Positions 36,301 through 43,690 of a DNA stretch of 64,000 nt are shown piece after piece (position 1 is the stretch's first letter; the number at the start of each line of letters is the position of its first letter). The notes beneath the pieces were generated by a model, which was not told the origin of the DNA, ran no database searches, and was given only the letters and a program-made list of their open reading frames with translations. The translations under genes and the position numbers were made by a program. The stretch is from Mesonia algae (GTDB lineage Bacteria > Bacteroidota > Bacteroidia > Flavobacteriales > Flavobacteriaceae). The stretch lies in contig NZ_QKYV01000001.1 in assembly GCF_003253545.1 (NCBI RefSeq), positions 516,574 through 580,573 on the forward strand, read 5' to 3'.

Positions 36301-36774
36301 TCTGGGGAAGGTAAACCTGGTAGTCAAGGTAATAATGGAGAGAGTGGAGGAGATGGTGATTCAGAAAAAATGAGTAAAGAGCTTTTTGAAATATTTAAAG
36401 AGCAACAATCTTTGAGGATGCAATTAAATGATATTATCCAACAACAAGGTTTAGGAAAAAAAGCTCAGCAATTGTCCCGTGCGATGGAACAGATAGAAGA
36501 TGAATTGCTAACCAAAGGTGTTACCCAAAATACTGGTAGTAAAATGAAGAATATTGAGCACCGCCTATTAGAAATGGAAAAAGCTTTAATACAACAAGGA
36601 GAAGAACAAAAGAGAACTTCTCAAAGCAATGAAAAAAAATATTCTAATGAAGCTAACCGTTTAAAAACAAAGGCTAAAGATTATTTTAATACTACTGAAA
36701 TATTAAATAGACAAGCCTTACCTTTGCAAAAAAATTATCAGGAGATAGTTAAAGAATATTTTACACAAGAATAA
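33361..36774 (+). CDS. DUF4175 family large membrane protein with coiled coil and Gly/Lys-rich region
   Basis: The product has about 1137 residues from the ATG at 33361 (MSNYQEIHHKL); the frame is open 13 codons further up. Two N-terminal membrane helices (about 22-47 and 54-76) and one about 155-175 are followed by beta-sandwich-like domains (about 195-480), a long charged coiled coil (about 490-720), a helical region with many Met and Gln, and a Gly/Lys/Glu-rich low-complexity stretch (about 905-1000). This architecture is that of DUF4175 in Bacteroidota; the function is unknown. The stop overlaps ybeY (TAATG). Residues LPFNGK come from a palindrome at 34664-34678. Confidence 0.85.
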   Translation: MSNYQEIHHKLEGFIKKFYINELLKGAILFFAIGFLYFLIIVFLEYFLWFSSLGRSILFWIFVGVEVGLFVKFIIIPITKLFKLSGGISHEEASYMIGKHFPQVDDKLLNVLQLQKGKQAQDSDLLLASIEQKSKELQPVPFSTAINFKHNLSYLKYAVIPLAIFLAIYISGNEQLFTDSYARVVNYETEYEPPAPFYFKIDESKLQVKENDEVTLKISTEGKLIPETAKIHINDKEFILKQITHGVFEYTFTRIKKNTQFYLSSNKVTSRPYEIEVTQVPTLVDFKMYLDYPSYINQTDEVIEGTGNATIPEGTKVRWQLMTNATDEVQLNLADSLYKFTKQKNEFSLKKSIYNSLDYAVVTSNKALKDYEKLYYSLKVIKDEFPTIEVKKKEDSTNIDIHYFKGTITDDHAITNLQIVYYPIRDRENIETKKLPFNGKDYAEFYYQFPNDLELEKGIPYEFYFQVTDNDAVHNYKSKKSEVFGYQLLTDKEEKEKNLNNQENAIEGMSESLKEMKESNEQIKQLDQSQREKKQLNYQDKEKLKNFTERQRRQDELMKSYTEKMKQNLQELKTNDPFKKELEQRIEKSQQEIEKDNKLLEELEKYQEKLDKENLHKQMEELSKRNTTQQKSLEQLLELTKRYYVEQKAEKIASDLEELAKEQEKLSLQEEENTAKAQEELNKDFEDIQKEMDELEKENEQLKEPMDMPREESQEDAIKKDQKGAKEDLENNESEENSSSSPQKKSAQQKQQSAAEKMQQMSKKMQSMMAQSGADQMQEDAEMLRQILDNLITFSFEQEDLMLQFERLNDNSPRYVQNLKQQQSLKENFKHVDDSLFALASRNPMISENITSVITDINFNIDKSLERFAENQLLRGVASQQYVFKGANDLANMLNESLDQMQMQMNAKGKGQGSSGKGKEGEGQGSGFQLKDIIKKQGELGEKAGEKGKKPREGQKKGDSPNGKKPGDGQEGKDGDKGQKSGEGKPGSQGNNGESGGDGDSEKMSKELFEIFKEQQSLRMQLNDIIQQQGLGKKAQQLSRAMEQIEDELLTKGVTQNTGSKMKNIEHRLLEMEKALIQQGEEQKRTSQSNEKKYSNEANRLKTKAKDYFNTTEILNRQALPLQKNYQEIVKEYFTQE

Positions 36775-37193
36775 TGATTCAATTTTTTAGTGAAAATGAT
36801 TTTACTTTAGAGAATAAATCCACCTATGAAGAGTGGATTTCTTCTATTATAAATTCAGAAGGTCATTCTGAAGGTGAGATTAATTATATTTTTTGTGATG
36901 ATGATTATTTGCTTAACTTAAATAATGATTTTTTAAATCACGATACGTTAACCGATATTATAACATTCAATTACAATATGGGTAAACAGGTAAATAGTGA
37001 TATTTATATATCTACTGAAAGAGTGAGAGATAATGCTCAAGATTTTGATGTAAGTTTTGAAACTGAACTTCGACGGGTAATGTGTCATGGTGTTTTACAT
37101 CTTTGTGGTTTTAATGATAAAACCGACGAAGAACAAGCGCTAATGACAGAGAAAGAAAATGAAAAAATGAAAATGTTCCACGTGGAACAATAG
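36774..37193 (+). CDS. ybeY: rRNA maturation endoribonuclease YbeY
   Basis: The protein has 139 residues, with the catalytic metal region CHGVLHLCGFNDKTDEE. His105 and His109 are present, but the position of the third His in the family motif (H-x3-H-x5-H) is Asp115, a form I recall from other Bacteroidota. It acts in 16S rRNA 3' maturation and ribosome quality control. The ATG overlaps the DUF4175 stop. The last residues, MFHVEQ, are encoded by the parS palindrome at 37174-37189, so this C-terminal tail is set by the DNA site rather than by the enzyme. Confidence 0.92.
   Translation: MIQFFSENDFTLENKSTYEEWISSIINSEGHSEGEINYIFCDDDYLLNLNNDFLNHDTLTDIITFNYNMGKQVNSDIYISTERVRDNAQDFDVSFETELRRVMCHGVLHLCGFNDKTDEEQALMTEKENEKMKMFHVEQ
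37174..37189. other. parS-type ParB binding site 1
   Basis: TGTTCCACGTGGAACA is a perfect 16-base palindrome matching the consensus TGTTNCACGTGNAACA that ParB binds on bacterial chromosomes near the origin. It lies inside the 3' end of ybeY, 15 bases before mnmG. Confidence 0.85.
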
Positions 37194-37204
37194 AAGGTGA
37201 TTTT

Positions 37205-39076
37205 ATGTTTTTAGATGAATATGACGTAATAGTTGTTGGTGGTGGTCACGCCGGTAGTGAAGCAGCTGCTTCTGCTGCAAATATGGGTAGTAAGACTTTA
37301 TTGATTACTATGAGCCTTCAAAATATTGCACAAATGTCTTGTAATCCTGCAATGGGAGGTATCGCAAAAGGACAAATCGTTCGCGAAATTGATGCATTAG
37401 GAGGTTATAGCGGTATCGTTAGCGATACCAGTGCTATACAATTCAAAATGCTTAATAAAAGTAAGGGACCTGCTATGTGGAGTCCTAGAGTGCAGAGTGA
37501 TCGAATGCGTTTTGCAGAAGACTGGAGGTTGATGCTGGAAAAAACTAAAAATCTTGATTTTTATCAAGAAATGGTTTCAGGATTAATTATAGAAGGTGAA
37601 GAAATTAAGGGGGTGAAAACTTCTTTAGGAATTGAAATTAAAGCCAAATCTGTAATTCTTACTAATGGAACTTTCCTTAACGGATTAATTCACATTGGGG
37701 ATAAAAATTTTGGTGGAGGTAGAGCAGGTGAAAGAGCTGCAACAGGAATTACTGCAGATCTTGTTGAACTAGGTTTTGAATCTGGTAGAATGAAAACGGG
37801 TACACCTCCAAGAGTTGATGGTCGTTCTTTAGATTTCTCTAAAATGATTGAACAACCAGGAGATGAAGTACCGGCTAAATTTTCTTATTTAGATATCACA
37901 CAGCCTTTAAAGAATCAACGTTCTTGTCATATGACATACACTTCTACTCAAGTGCATGATCTTTTACGTGAAGGCTTTGACCGTTCTCCAATGTTTAATG
38001 GTAGAATTGAAAGTGTCGGGCCAAGATATTGTCCGAGTATAGAAGATAAAATTAACCGATTTGCAGATAAAGATCGTCATCAATTGTTTGTAGAGCCAGA
38101 AGGATGGAATACCGTAGAATATTATGTTAATGGTTTTTCTACTAGTTTACCAGAAGATGTTCAATACAAAGCTCTAAAATCTGTAGCAGGTTTTGAAAAC
38201 GTTAAATTCTTTAGACCTGGCTATGCGATAGAATATGATTATTTTCCACCAACACAGCTCAAACATACCTTAGAAACCAAATTGGTTAAAGGGCTTTATT
38301 TTGCGGGTCAAATTAACGGAACTACTGGTTATGAAGAAGCGGCTTCTCAAGGGTTAATGGCAGGAATAAACGCCGCTTTAAAAGTTCAAGAAAGAGAAGA
38401 ATTTATATTAAAAAGAGATGAAGCATATATAGGGGTTCTTATAGACGATCTAATTACAAAAGGTACAGAAGAGCCATATAGAATGTTTACCTCTCGTGCA
38501 GAGTATCGTACGTTGTTAAGACAAGATAATGCAGATTTCCGTTTAACGGAGAAAAGCTATAATATTGGTTTAGCCTCAGAGAAAAGATTAAAAAGAATGC
38601 ATGAGAAAAAAGAGGCCTCACAAAATTTCGTGAACTTCTTTAAAGAAACAAGCGTTTCTCCCGAAGAAGCAAACCCTGTTTTAGAAGAAAACAATTCTGC
38701 TTCAGTAAAACAAAGCGGCAAAATGTTTAAACTTTTTGCAAGACCTAATATAGCTATGCAAGATGTTAGAAAATTTGTTGCTGTAGAAAATTACGTGCAA
38801 AAGCATCAATTAGATGAAGAGGTTTTAGAACAAGCTGAAATACAAGTTAAATATTCGGGTTATATTGATAAGGAAAAAAATAACGCTGATAAACTTCAAC
38901 GTTTAGAAAATTTAAAAATTCCTGCAAATTTTGATTATTCTCCTATCCAATCGATGTCTTTAGAAGCTAGGGAAAAATTAAATAAAATACAGCCTACTAC
39001 GGTTTCACAAGCTTCTCGTGTAAGTGGAGTAAGTCCGGCAGATATTTCAGTTTTATTGGTGTATTTAGGAAGATAA
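37205..39076 (+). CDS. mnmG: tRNA uridine-5-carboxymethylaminomethyl modification enzyme MnmG
   Basis: The protein has 623 residues, normal for MnmG/GidA. It has the FAD-binding Rossmann motif VVGGGHAGSEAA at the N-terminus, CNPAMGGIAKGQIVREIDALGG and GPAMWSPRVQSDR with the catalytic loops, and a C-terminal helical domain for MnmE and tRNA. With MnmE it adds the carboxymethylaminomethyl group to U34 of certain tRNAs. mnmG lies near the origin in many bacteria, in agreement with the parS sites that flank it here. It follows ybeY by 11 bases. Confidence 0.98.
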   Translation: MFLDEYDVIVVGGGHAGSEAAASAANMGSKTLLITMSLQNIAQMSCNPAMGGIAKGQIVREIDALGGYSGIVSDTSAIQFKMLNKSKGPAMWSPRVQSDRMRFAEDWRLMLEKTKNLDFYQEMVSGLIIEGEEIKGVKTSLGIEIKAKSVILTNGTFLNGLIHIGDKNFGGGRAGERAATGITADLVELGFESGRMKTGTPPRVDGRSLDFSKMIEQPGDEVPAKFSYLDITQPLKNQRSCHMTYTSTQVHDLLREGFDRSPMFNGRIESVGPRYCPSIEDKINRFADKDRHQLFVEPEGWNTVEYYVNGFSTSLPEDVQYKALKSVAGFENVKFFRPGYAIEYDYFPPTQLKHTLETKLVKGLYFAGQINGTTGYEEAASQGLMAGINAALKVQEREEFILKRDEAYIGVLIDDLITKGTEEPYRMFTSRAEYRTLLRQDNADFRLTEKSYNIGLASEKRLKRMHEKKEASQNFVNFFKETSVSPEEANPVLEENNSASVKQSGKMFKLFARPNIAMQDVRKFVAVENYVQKHQLDEEVLEQAEIQVKYSGYIDKEKNNADKLQRLENLKIPANFDYSPIQSMSLEAREKLNKIQPTTVSQASRVSGVSPADISVLLVYLGR

Positions 39077-39084
39077 ATTTTAAA

Positions 39085-39100
39085 TGTTCCACGTGGAACA
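39085..39100. other. parS-type ParB binding site 2
   Basis: The same 16-base palindrome as site 1 lies in the gap after mnmG. Here three flanking bases on each side extend the symmetry to 22 bases. It is nine bases before the ATG of the next gene. No other match was noticed in the window. Confidence 0.85.
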
Positions 39101-39109
39101 TTTCAATTG

Positions 39110-39613
39110 ATGAGAAAAATTTTCGTTTTAATTTTAATTTCATTTTTGTTTCAATCTTGTTTTTATATTCATAAAGCAAGAGATATAGAAGTTTATGAAT
39201 TAGACCAAATAAAAAACGAAAATAGTTCGATATTTGTTTTTGAATACACAGGAAATAGAACAAATTTTGAAAAAAAATCTAAGTCTTTTTTCAAAATTAA
39301 GACCTCTTACATGCCTCAATATTTTACGACAGATCAGCTTTTTCCTGATGAGAATTTAAACGTTTTTATTTACAGTAGTAGAGATAAAGATGTCATGGTT
39401 AATTTGCTTGGGTTTATAATAAAAGAATCTTTAAAAAGCGATGATGAAAATTTGAATAGGAAAAACGAAGACCCTCATCCAGATACCACGTATTACAATT
39501 ATCTTCACGTTCAAGTAACCGATGATAATGGTAAAGATGTTTTATCACCTCCTTCTATGAAAAGTAAAGCTATTATTAATAAACTTCTTCGTTATAAAAA
39601 TTATCTAAATTAA
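39110..39613 (+). CDS. hypothetical lipoprotein
   Basis: The product has about 167 residues from the ATG at 39110 (MRKIFVLILISFLFQSC, lipid Cys about 17). The mature part alternates charged and hydrophobic residues with several likely strands (SSIFVFEYTGN, NVFIYSSRDKDVMVNLLGF) and ends in a basic helix. I recognise no domain. An export to the periplasmic side of a membrane follows from the signal. It sits directly after parS site 2 and before a methyltransferase gene, and may be part of the mnmG transcript. Confidence 0.65.
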   Translation: MRKIFVLILISFLFQSCFYIHKARDIEVYELDQIKNENSSIFVFEYTGNRTNFEKKSKSFFKIKTSYMPQYFTTDQLFPDENLNVFIYSSRDKDVMVNLLGFIIKESLKSDDENLNRKNEDPHPDTTYYNYLHVQVTDDNGKDVLSPPSMKSKAIINKLLRYKNYLN

Positions 39614-39616
39614 TCC

Positions 39617-40465
39617 ATGGAAAAAACGACTGAGGTTTATCTATCTTGTAAAGATTATACTGTTTCTCAACAAGAGTTTCAATTAGTTTGGAATGCGGAA
39701 AAGGATATTTTAATAACTCATCCGCAACCTTCTTTAGAAGAACTTCCTTCATATTATAAAAGTGAAGATTATATTTCGCATACAGATTCTTCAAAAAGTC
39801 TATTTGATAAAGCGTATCAATCTGTAAAAAAAATGATGCTTGCGCAGAAGCTAAAATTGATCAATTCATTTGCTACAGAAGAAAAAACAATCTTAGATAT
39901 TGGTGCAGGGACAGGAGATTTTTTACAATATATTTCTAAGCATAATTGGAAGGTAAGTGGAGTAGAACCAAACGAAAAAGCAAGAAACTTAGCCAAAAGC
40001 AAAAATCTAAATTTATTAAGAGATCTATCAAGTTTCAATAATGAAAAGTTTGATGTCATTACACTTTGGCATGTATTAGAACATATTCCAAATCTAAAAG
40101 AACAAATTGAACAGTTTCATCATTTATTAAAGCCAAACGGAGTTTTAGTAATTGCTGTTCCTAATTTTGAAAGCTACGATGCAAAATACTATAAGGAGTA
40201 TTGGGCAGCCTATGATGTACCAAGACATTTATGGCATTTTTCAAAACAAGGAATTAAAAGTTTATTTACTAAATATAATTTTGTTCAAAAATCAATTCAT
40301 CCACTTTGGTTTGATTCTTTTTATGTAAGTTTATTATCTGAAAAATATAAAAATAAGTCTCCAAATTATTTCAAAGCATTTAAAGTGGGTTTAAAGAGTA
40401 ATTTCAAAGCTAAAACCACTCAAAACTATTCTTCTCATATCTATACCTTTCAAAAAGCCAAATAA
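39617..40465 (+). CDS. class I SAM-dependent methyltransferase
   Basis: The protein has 282 residues. The SAM-binding motif is TILDIGAGTGDFLQYISK (about 94-111). VITLWHVLEHIPNLKEQIEQFHHLLKPNGVLVIAVPNFE is the later signature of Methyltransf_11/23-type enzymes, and WAAYDVPRHLWHFSKQGIKSLF the family's C-terminal part. The methyl acceptor is unknown. It starts three bases after the lipoprotein stop. A short hairpin without a T-run follows. Confidence 0.87.
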   Translation: MEKTTEVYLSCKDYTVSQQEFQLVWNAEKDILITHPQPSLEELPSYYKSEDYISHTDSSKSLFDKAYQSVKKMMLAQKLKLINSFATEEKTILDIGAGTGDFLQYISKHNWKVSGVEPNEKARNLAKSKNLNLLRDLSSFNNEKFDVITLWHVLEHIPNLKEQIEQFHHLLKPNGVLVIAVPNFESYDAKYYKEYWAAYDVPRHLWHFSKQGIKSLFTKYNFVQKSIHPLWFDSFYVSLLSEKYKNKSPNYFKAFKVGLKSNFKAKTTQNYSSHIYTFQKAK

Positions 40466-40483
40466 GCCGCTCTAAGAGCGGTT
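40465..40483 (+). terminator. possible terminator after the methyltransferase gene
   Basis: CCGCTC, a three-base loop and GAGCGG form a strong short stem at the stop codon. No T-run follows, so this is uncertain. The remaining roughly 180 bases before the OmpH gene are AT-rich, with no gene seen. Confidence 0.4.
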
Positions 40484-40664
40484 CATGTAGTAATATAACA
40501 ACTTAGTGTTTAAATTTAAATAAAACGTTTAAATAGCATTATATTTACTAATTATATATAGATAATATCTATAGAAATGTATTTTGTGATTGATTTTAAA
40601 TATATGTCTATTTTAATCAGATTTTTATAGAATACTTATTACTTTAGCAAAAAATTTTAATAAA

Positions 40665-41177
40665 ATGAAAATGAAGAAAGTCATCCTTTTAGTTTTTGGT
40701 GCGGTAGTATTATCTTCTTGTAATCAAGAAAAAACTGCTTATGTAGATAATACACAATTGATTCAAGATTTTAAAGAAATGAAATCTACTGAAGCAAAAT
40801 TTACCAAAAAGTCTGAAAAGCTTAAAAAAGAATTAGATTCTGTAGCTCAACAATTTCAATTAGAAGTACAGCAGTATCAACAAAAATCTGCTTCGTTATC
40901 ATCTGCAGAAAAGCAAGAAAAAGAATCTATGCTTATGCAAAAACAACAGCAGTTACAACGTCAGCAACAAATGCAAAGCAATCAATTGAGAGAGGAAAGC
41001 GACGTGGTAATTGACTCATTGATTACTAAAGTAAAAGATTTTGTGGCAGACTATGGAGAGAAAAATGGATATACTTACATTTTTGGTTCTAACGAGTCAG
41101 CTAACATTATGTATGCAAAAGAAGGTAGAGATATTACCGAAGAAGTTTTGAAAGCATTAAATGAAAGTGCAAAATAA
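40665..41177 (+). CDS. OmpH/Skp family periplasmic chaperone-like lipoprotein
   Basis: The protein has 170 residues. The signal peptide ends VVLSSCNQ, a lipobox (Cys about 20), so it is probably lipidated, which is unusual for Skp. YVDNTQLIQDFKEMKSTEAKF is the OmpH start. A long Gln- and Lys-rich coiled coil follows (about 35-125), as in the Skp tentacles, and NGYTYIFGSNESANIMYAKEGRDIT is the closing OmpH signature. Such proteins hold unfolded outer-membrane proteins. It stands alone between its own promoter region and a strong terminator. Confidence 0.85.
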   Translation: MKMKKVILLVFGAVVLSSCNQEKTAYVDNTQLIQDFKEMKSTEAKFTKKSEKLKKELDSVAQQFQLEVQQYQQKSASLSSAEKQEKESMLMQKQQQLQRQQQMQSNQLREESDVVIDSLITKVKDFVADYGEKNGYTYIFGSNESANIMYAKEGRDITEEVLKALNESAK

Positions 41178-41194
41178 ACTGAATCTTATTATAA

Positions 41195-41226
41195 AAAAAA
41201 AGCCTGCTATTTAGCAGGCTTTTTTT
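41195..41226. terminator. bidirectional terminator after the OmpH gene
   Basis: The 15-base perfect arms (A-run, GCCTGCTA / TAGCAGGC, T-run) lie between the convergent ompH-like and holB genes. Confidence 0.85.
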
Positions 41227-41243
41227 GTTTGTATTTTAAATAC

Positions 41244-42377
41244 TTATTCTTTTTGATGTAACAAACGAGTAAGTTTTATAGATAAATCTGCCAAAGTAAT
41301 TTTAGAATTTACATTGCGTTCTATATGATAGATAGCCTTTTCTACCTCTTCAGTAATTTGCAAAATATTATTACTATGTATAAACGGAGCGAATTTTTTA
41401 AGCTCAAACCCGGGAGTTTCTGGCTCTAAATAAACTAGAGATTGACTGTTATAATTGTACAGTAAAGCTTGTCTAAAAAAATCGAGGCAATAGTGTAAAA
41501 ATTTCTTTTGGGTTTCTCTTCCTGTAGCAGCAATATCTTCGCTCCACTGTAAAATATCTTTAATGGCAGCTTTATTACCTTTTGCTCTAAACGCAGATCT
41601 TACCCAAGTGATAAACCAACTTTCAAATAAGTCTTCACTCTCGTGATGCTCTAGCATATGCAATGCTAACGTATAACTTCCGTCAGATTTGTGCGCTATT
41701 TTTATCGCTTCTGCGGAAGCGACCCCCTTTTCTTCTAATGCTTTTGCAATAACGCTTTCCCCTAACGGAGGAAAATGTAAAGCCTGGCAACGCGAACGGA
41801 TAGTTTGTAAAATTTGCTCTTCATTTTCTGTAACTAAAATGAAAATGGTTTTCTCTGGCGGTTCTTCAATCAGTTTTAATAATTTGTTAGAGGCAGAAGT
41901 GTTTAGTTTATCGGCTTCCCAAATAATCATCACCTTGTAACCTCCTTCATAAGATTTTAAACTTAGAGTCTTAAGAATATTTTGAGCATCTCTAACACTA
42001 ATATTTCCTTGTTTGTTTTCTATTCCTAGGGTTTGATACCAATCAAATACACTTCCGTAAGGAAAAGATAGAGCAAACTCTCGCCACTCGGCAGTAAAAT
42101 CTTCGGCAGCAGCGTTCTTTTTAACTTTATCATTGTTTGCAACAGGATAAGTAAAATGTAAATCTGGATGAGCAAGTTTGTTAAACGCAAGATTACAAGC
42201 CTCTTTTCTATCGCTGTCATTGCACAATAAATACCTTGCATAAGCAATGGCAGTAGGCAAAGTTCCGCTCCCGTTTTTACCTACAAAAAGTTGAGCATGG
42301 GGTATTCTTCCGCTATCTATACTCGTGGTAAGATGCTTCTTAATGTGGTCTAAACCTAAAATTTCTGAAAACAACAT
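41244..42377 (-). CDS. holB: DNA polymerase III delta' subunit
   Basis: The protein has 377 residues with an AAA+ clamp-loader fold: HAQLFVGKNGSGTLPTAIAYARYL, then KVMIIWEADKLNTSASNKLLKLIEEPPEKTIFILVTE and ILQTIRSRCQALHFPPL. The Walker A-like loop GKNGSGTLPT lacks the Lys of an ATP site, as expected for delta', which does not hydrolyse ATP. It helps load the sliding clamp. It is monocistronic and divergent from pgk. VASAEA comes from the palindrome at 41706-41721. Confidence 0.9.
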   Translation of the reverse strand: MLFSEILGLDHIKKHLTTSIDSGRIPHAQLFVGKNGSGTLPTAIAYARYLLCNDSDRKEACNLAFNKLAHPDLHFTYPVANNDKVKKNAAAEDFTAEWREFALSFPYGSVFDWYQTLGIENKQGNISVRDAQNILKTLSLKSYEGGYKVMIIWEADKLNTSASNKLLKLIEEPPEKTIFILVTENEEQILQTIRSRCQALHFPPLGESVIAKALEEKGVASAEAIKIAHKSDGSYTLALHMLEHHESEDLFESWFITWVRSAFRAKGNKAAIKDILQWSEDIAATGRETQKKFLHYCLDFFRQALLYNYNSQSLVYLEPETPGFELKKFAPFIHSNNILQITEEVEKAIYHIERNVNSKITLADLSIKLTRLLHQKE

Positions 42378-42417
42378 AGGAAGACGAAATTAACTAAATT
42401 TTAATTTATTTTACCGC

Positions 42418-42452
42418 TTGATGCACTCAAATGTGATAATTATTTAACTTTG
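42418..42452 (+). promoter_or_regulatory. pgk promoter
   Basis: TTG at 42418-42420 and TAACTTTG at 42445-42452 have a 24-base spacer, a little long. The -7 box is an exact match 13 bases before the ATG. Confidence 0.5.
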
Positions 42453-42465
42453 AAAAAAACTTTTC

Positions 42466-43653
42466 ATGAAAACACTTAACGATTTCAATTTTAAAGATAA
42501 AAAAGCTCTTATTCGCGTAGATTTTAATGTACCCTTAAACGATAATTTTGAGGTAACCGATGCGACTAGAATACAATCGGCTAAAGAAACCATTACTAAA
42601 GTTTTAGAAGACGGCGGTAGCGTAGTGCTTATGTCACATTTGGGCAGACCTTCAGGAAAAGAAGAAAAATACTCTCTAAAACATATTGTAGATAAAGTTA
42701 CTGAAGTAATTGGAGTGCAAATAAAATTTGTTGATGACTGCGTTGGGAAAGATGCTCTAGAAGCTTCTAAAAATTTACAAAACGGGGAAGTGTTGTTGTT
42801 AGAAAACTTAAGGTTTCATGAGGAGGAGAAAAAAGGAAATGACGCTTTCGCGGAACAACTAGCTCAACATGGTGATATTTATGTAAACGACGCTTTTGGT
42901 ACTGCACACAGGGCACATGCTTCTACAACTGTAGTGGCTAAATATTTTAAAGATAAATGCTTTGGTACTTTACTGGCTAAGGAAATTGAAAGTATTGATA
43001 AAGTATTCAATTCTTCCGAAAAGCCTGTAACCGCAATTTTAGGCGGAGCTAAAGTTTCTTCAAAAATTACGGTTATTGAAAATATTTTAGATAAAATAGA
43101 CCACCTAATTATAGGTGGAGGAATGACCTTTACTTTCATTAAAGCTCAAGGCGGAAATGTAGGAGATTCACTTGTAGAAGATGATAAATTAGATTTGGCT
43201 TTAGAAATTTTAAAACAAGCCAAAGAAAAAAATGTGGAAGTTCACCTACCTGTAGACGCTCTAATCGCTGATGCTTTTTCTAACGATGCAAACATTAAAA
43301 CAGAAAAAATAAATGAAATCCCTGCCGGATGGATGGGGTTAGATGTAGGAGAAGAAACCAACAAAAACTTCGCTAATGTTATCGCTAAATCTAAAATTAT
43401 ATTGTGGAACGGACCTCTAGGTGTATTTGAAATGCCTAAGTTCTCTACAGGAACGGTTGCTTTAGGAAATGCTATTGCAGAAGCAACAAAAAACGGAGCT
43501 TTTTCGTTAGTAGGTGGAGGAGACAGTGTGGCTGCTGTGAAACAATTTGGTTTTGAAAATAAAGTAAGTTATGTTTCTACAGGAGGAGGAGCAATGCTAG
43601 AAATGCTAGAAGGAAAATCTTTACCAGGCATTGAAGCTATTAAAGATAATTAA
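42466..43653 (+). CDS. pgk: phosphoglycerate kinase
   Basis: The protein has 395 residues, the normal length. [14 protein letters not shown] opens the N-terminal domain, [10 protein letters not shown] follows, [15 protein letters not shown] is the substrate loop, [12 protein letters not shown] is conserved, and [14 protein letters not shown] lies near the end (nucleotide site). It makes ATP from 1,3-bisphosphoglycerate in glycolysis. NDAFAEQ is encoded by a palindrome at 42844-42855, a place where many Pgk sequences vary. It has its own promoter, and the next gene starts 37 bases after its stop. Confidence 0.98.
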   Translation: MKTLNDFNFKDKKALIRVDFNVPLNDNFEVTDATRIQSAKETITKVLEDGGSVVLMSHLGRPSGKEEKYSLKHIVDKVTEVIGVQIKFVDDCVGKDALEASKNLQNGEVLLLENLRFHEEEKKGNDAFAEQLAQHGDIYVNDAFGTAHRAHASTTVVAKYFKDKCFGTLLAKEIESIDKVFNSSEKPVTAILGGAKVSSKITVIENILDKIDHLIIGGGMTFTFIKAQGGNVGDSLVEDDKLDLALEILKQAKEKNVEVHLPVDALIADAFSNDANIKTEKINEIPAGWMGLDVGEETNKNFANVIAKSKIILWNGPLGVFEMPKFSTGTVALGNAIAEATKNGAFSLVGGGDSVAAVKQFGFENKVSYVSTGGGAMLEMLEGKSLPGIEAIKDN

Positions 43654-43690
43654 GGAACAATTTTTGATAAAAAACAGAAAACCATTTTTG

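Noticed and set aside
38997-39263. Minus-strand frame containing MFHVEH from parS site 2
   Set aside because: It is a mirror of the palindrome and runs through mnmG and the lipoprotein gene; no family or signal is seen.
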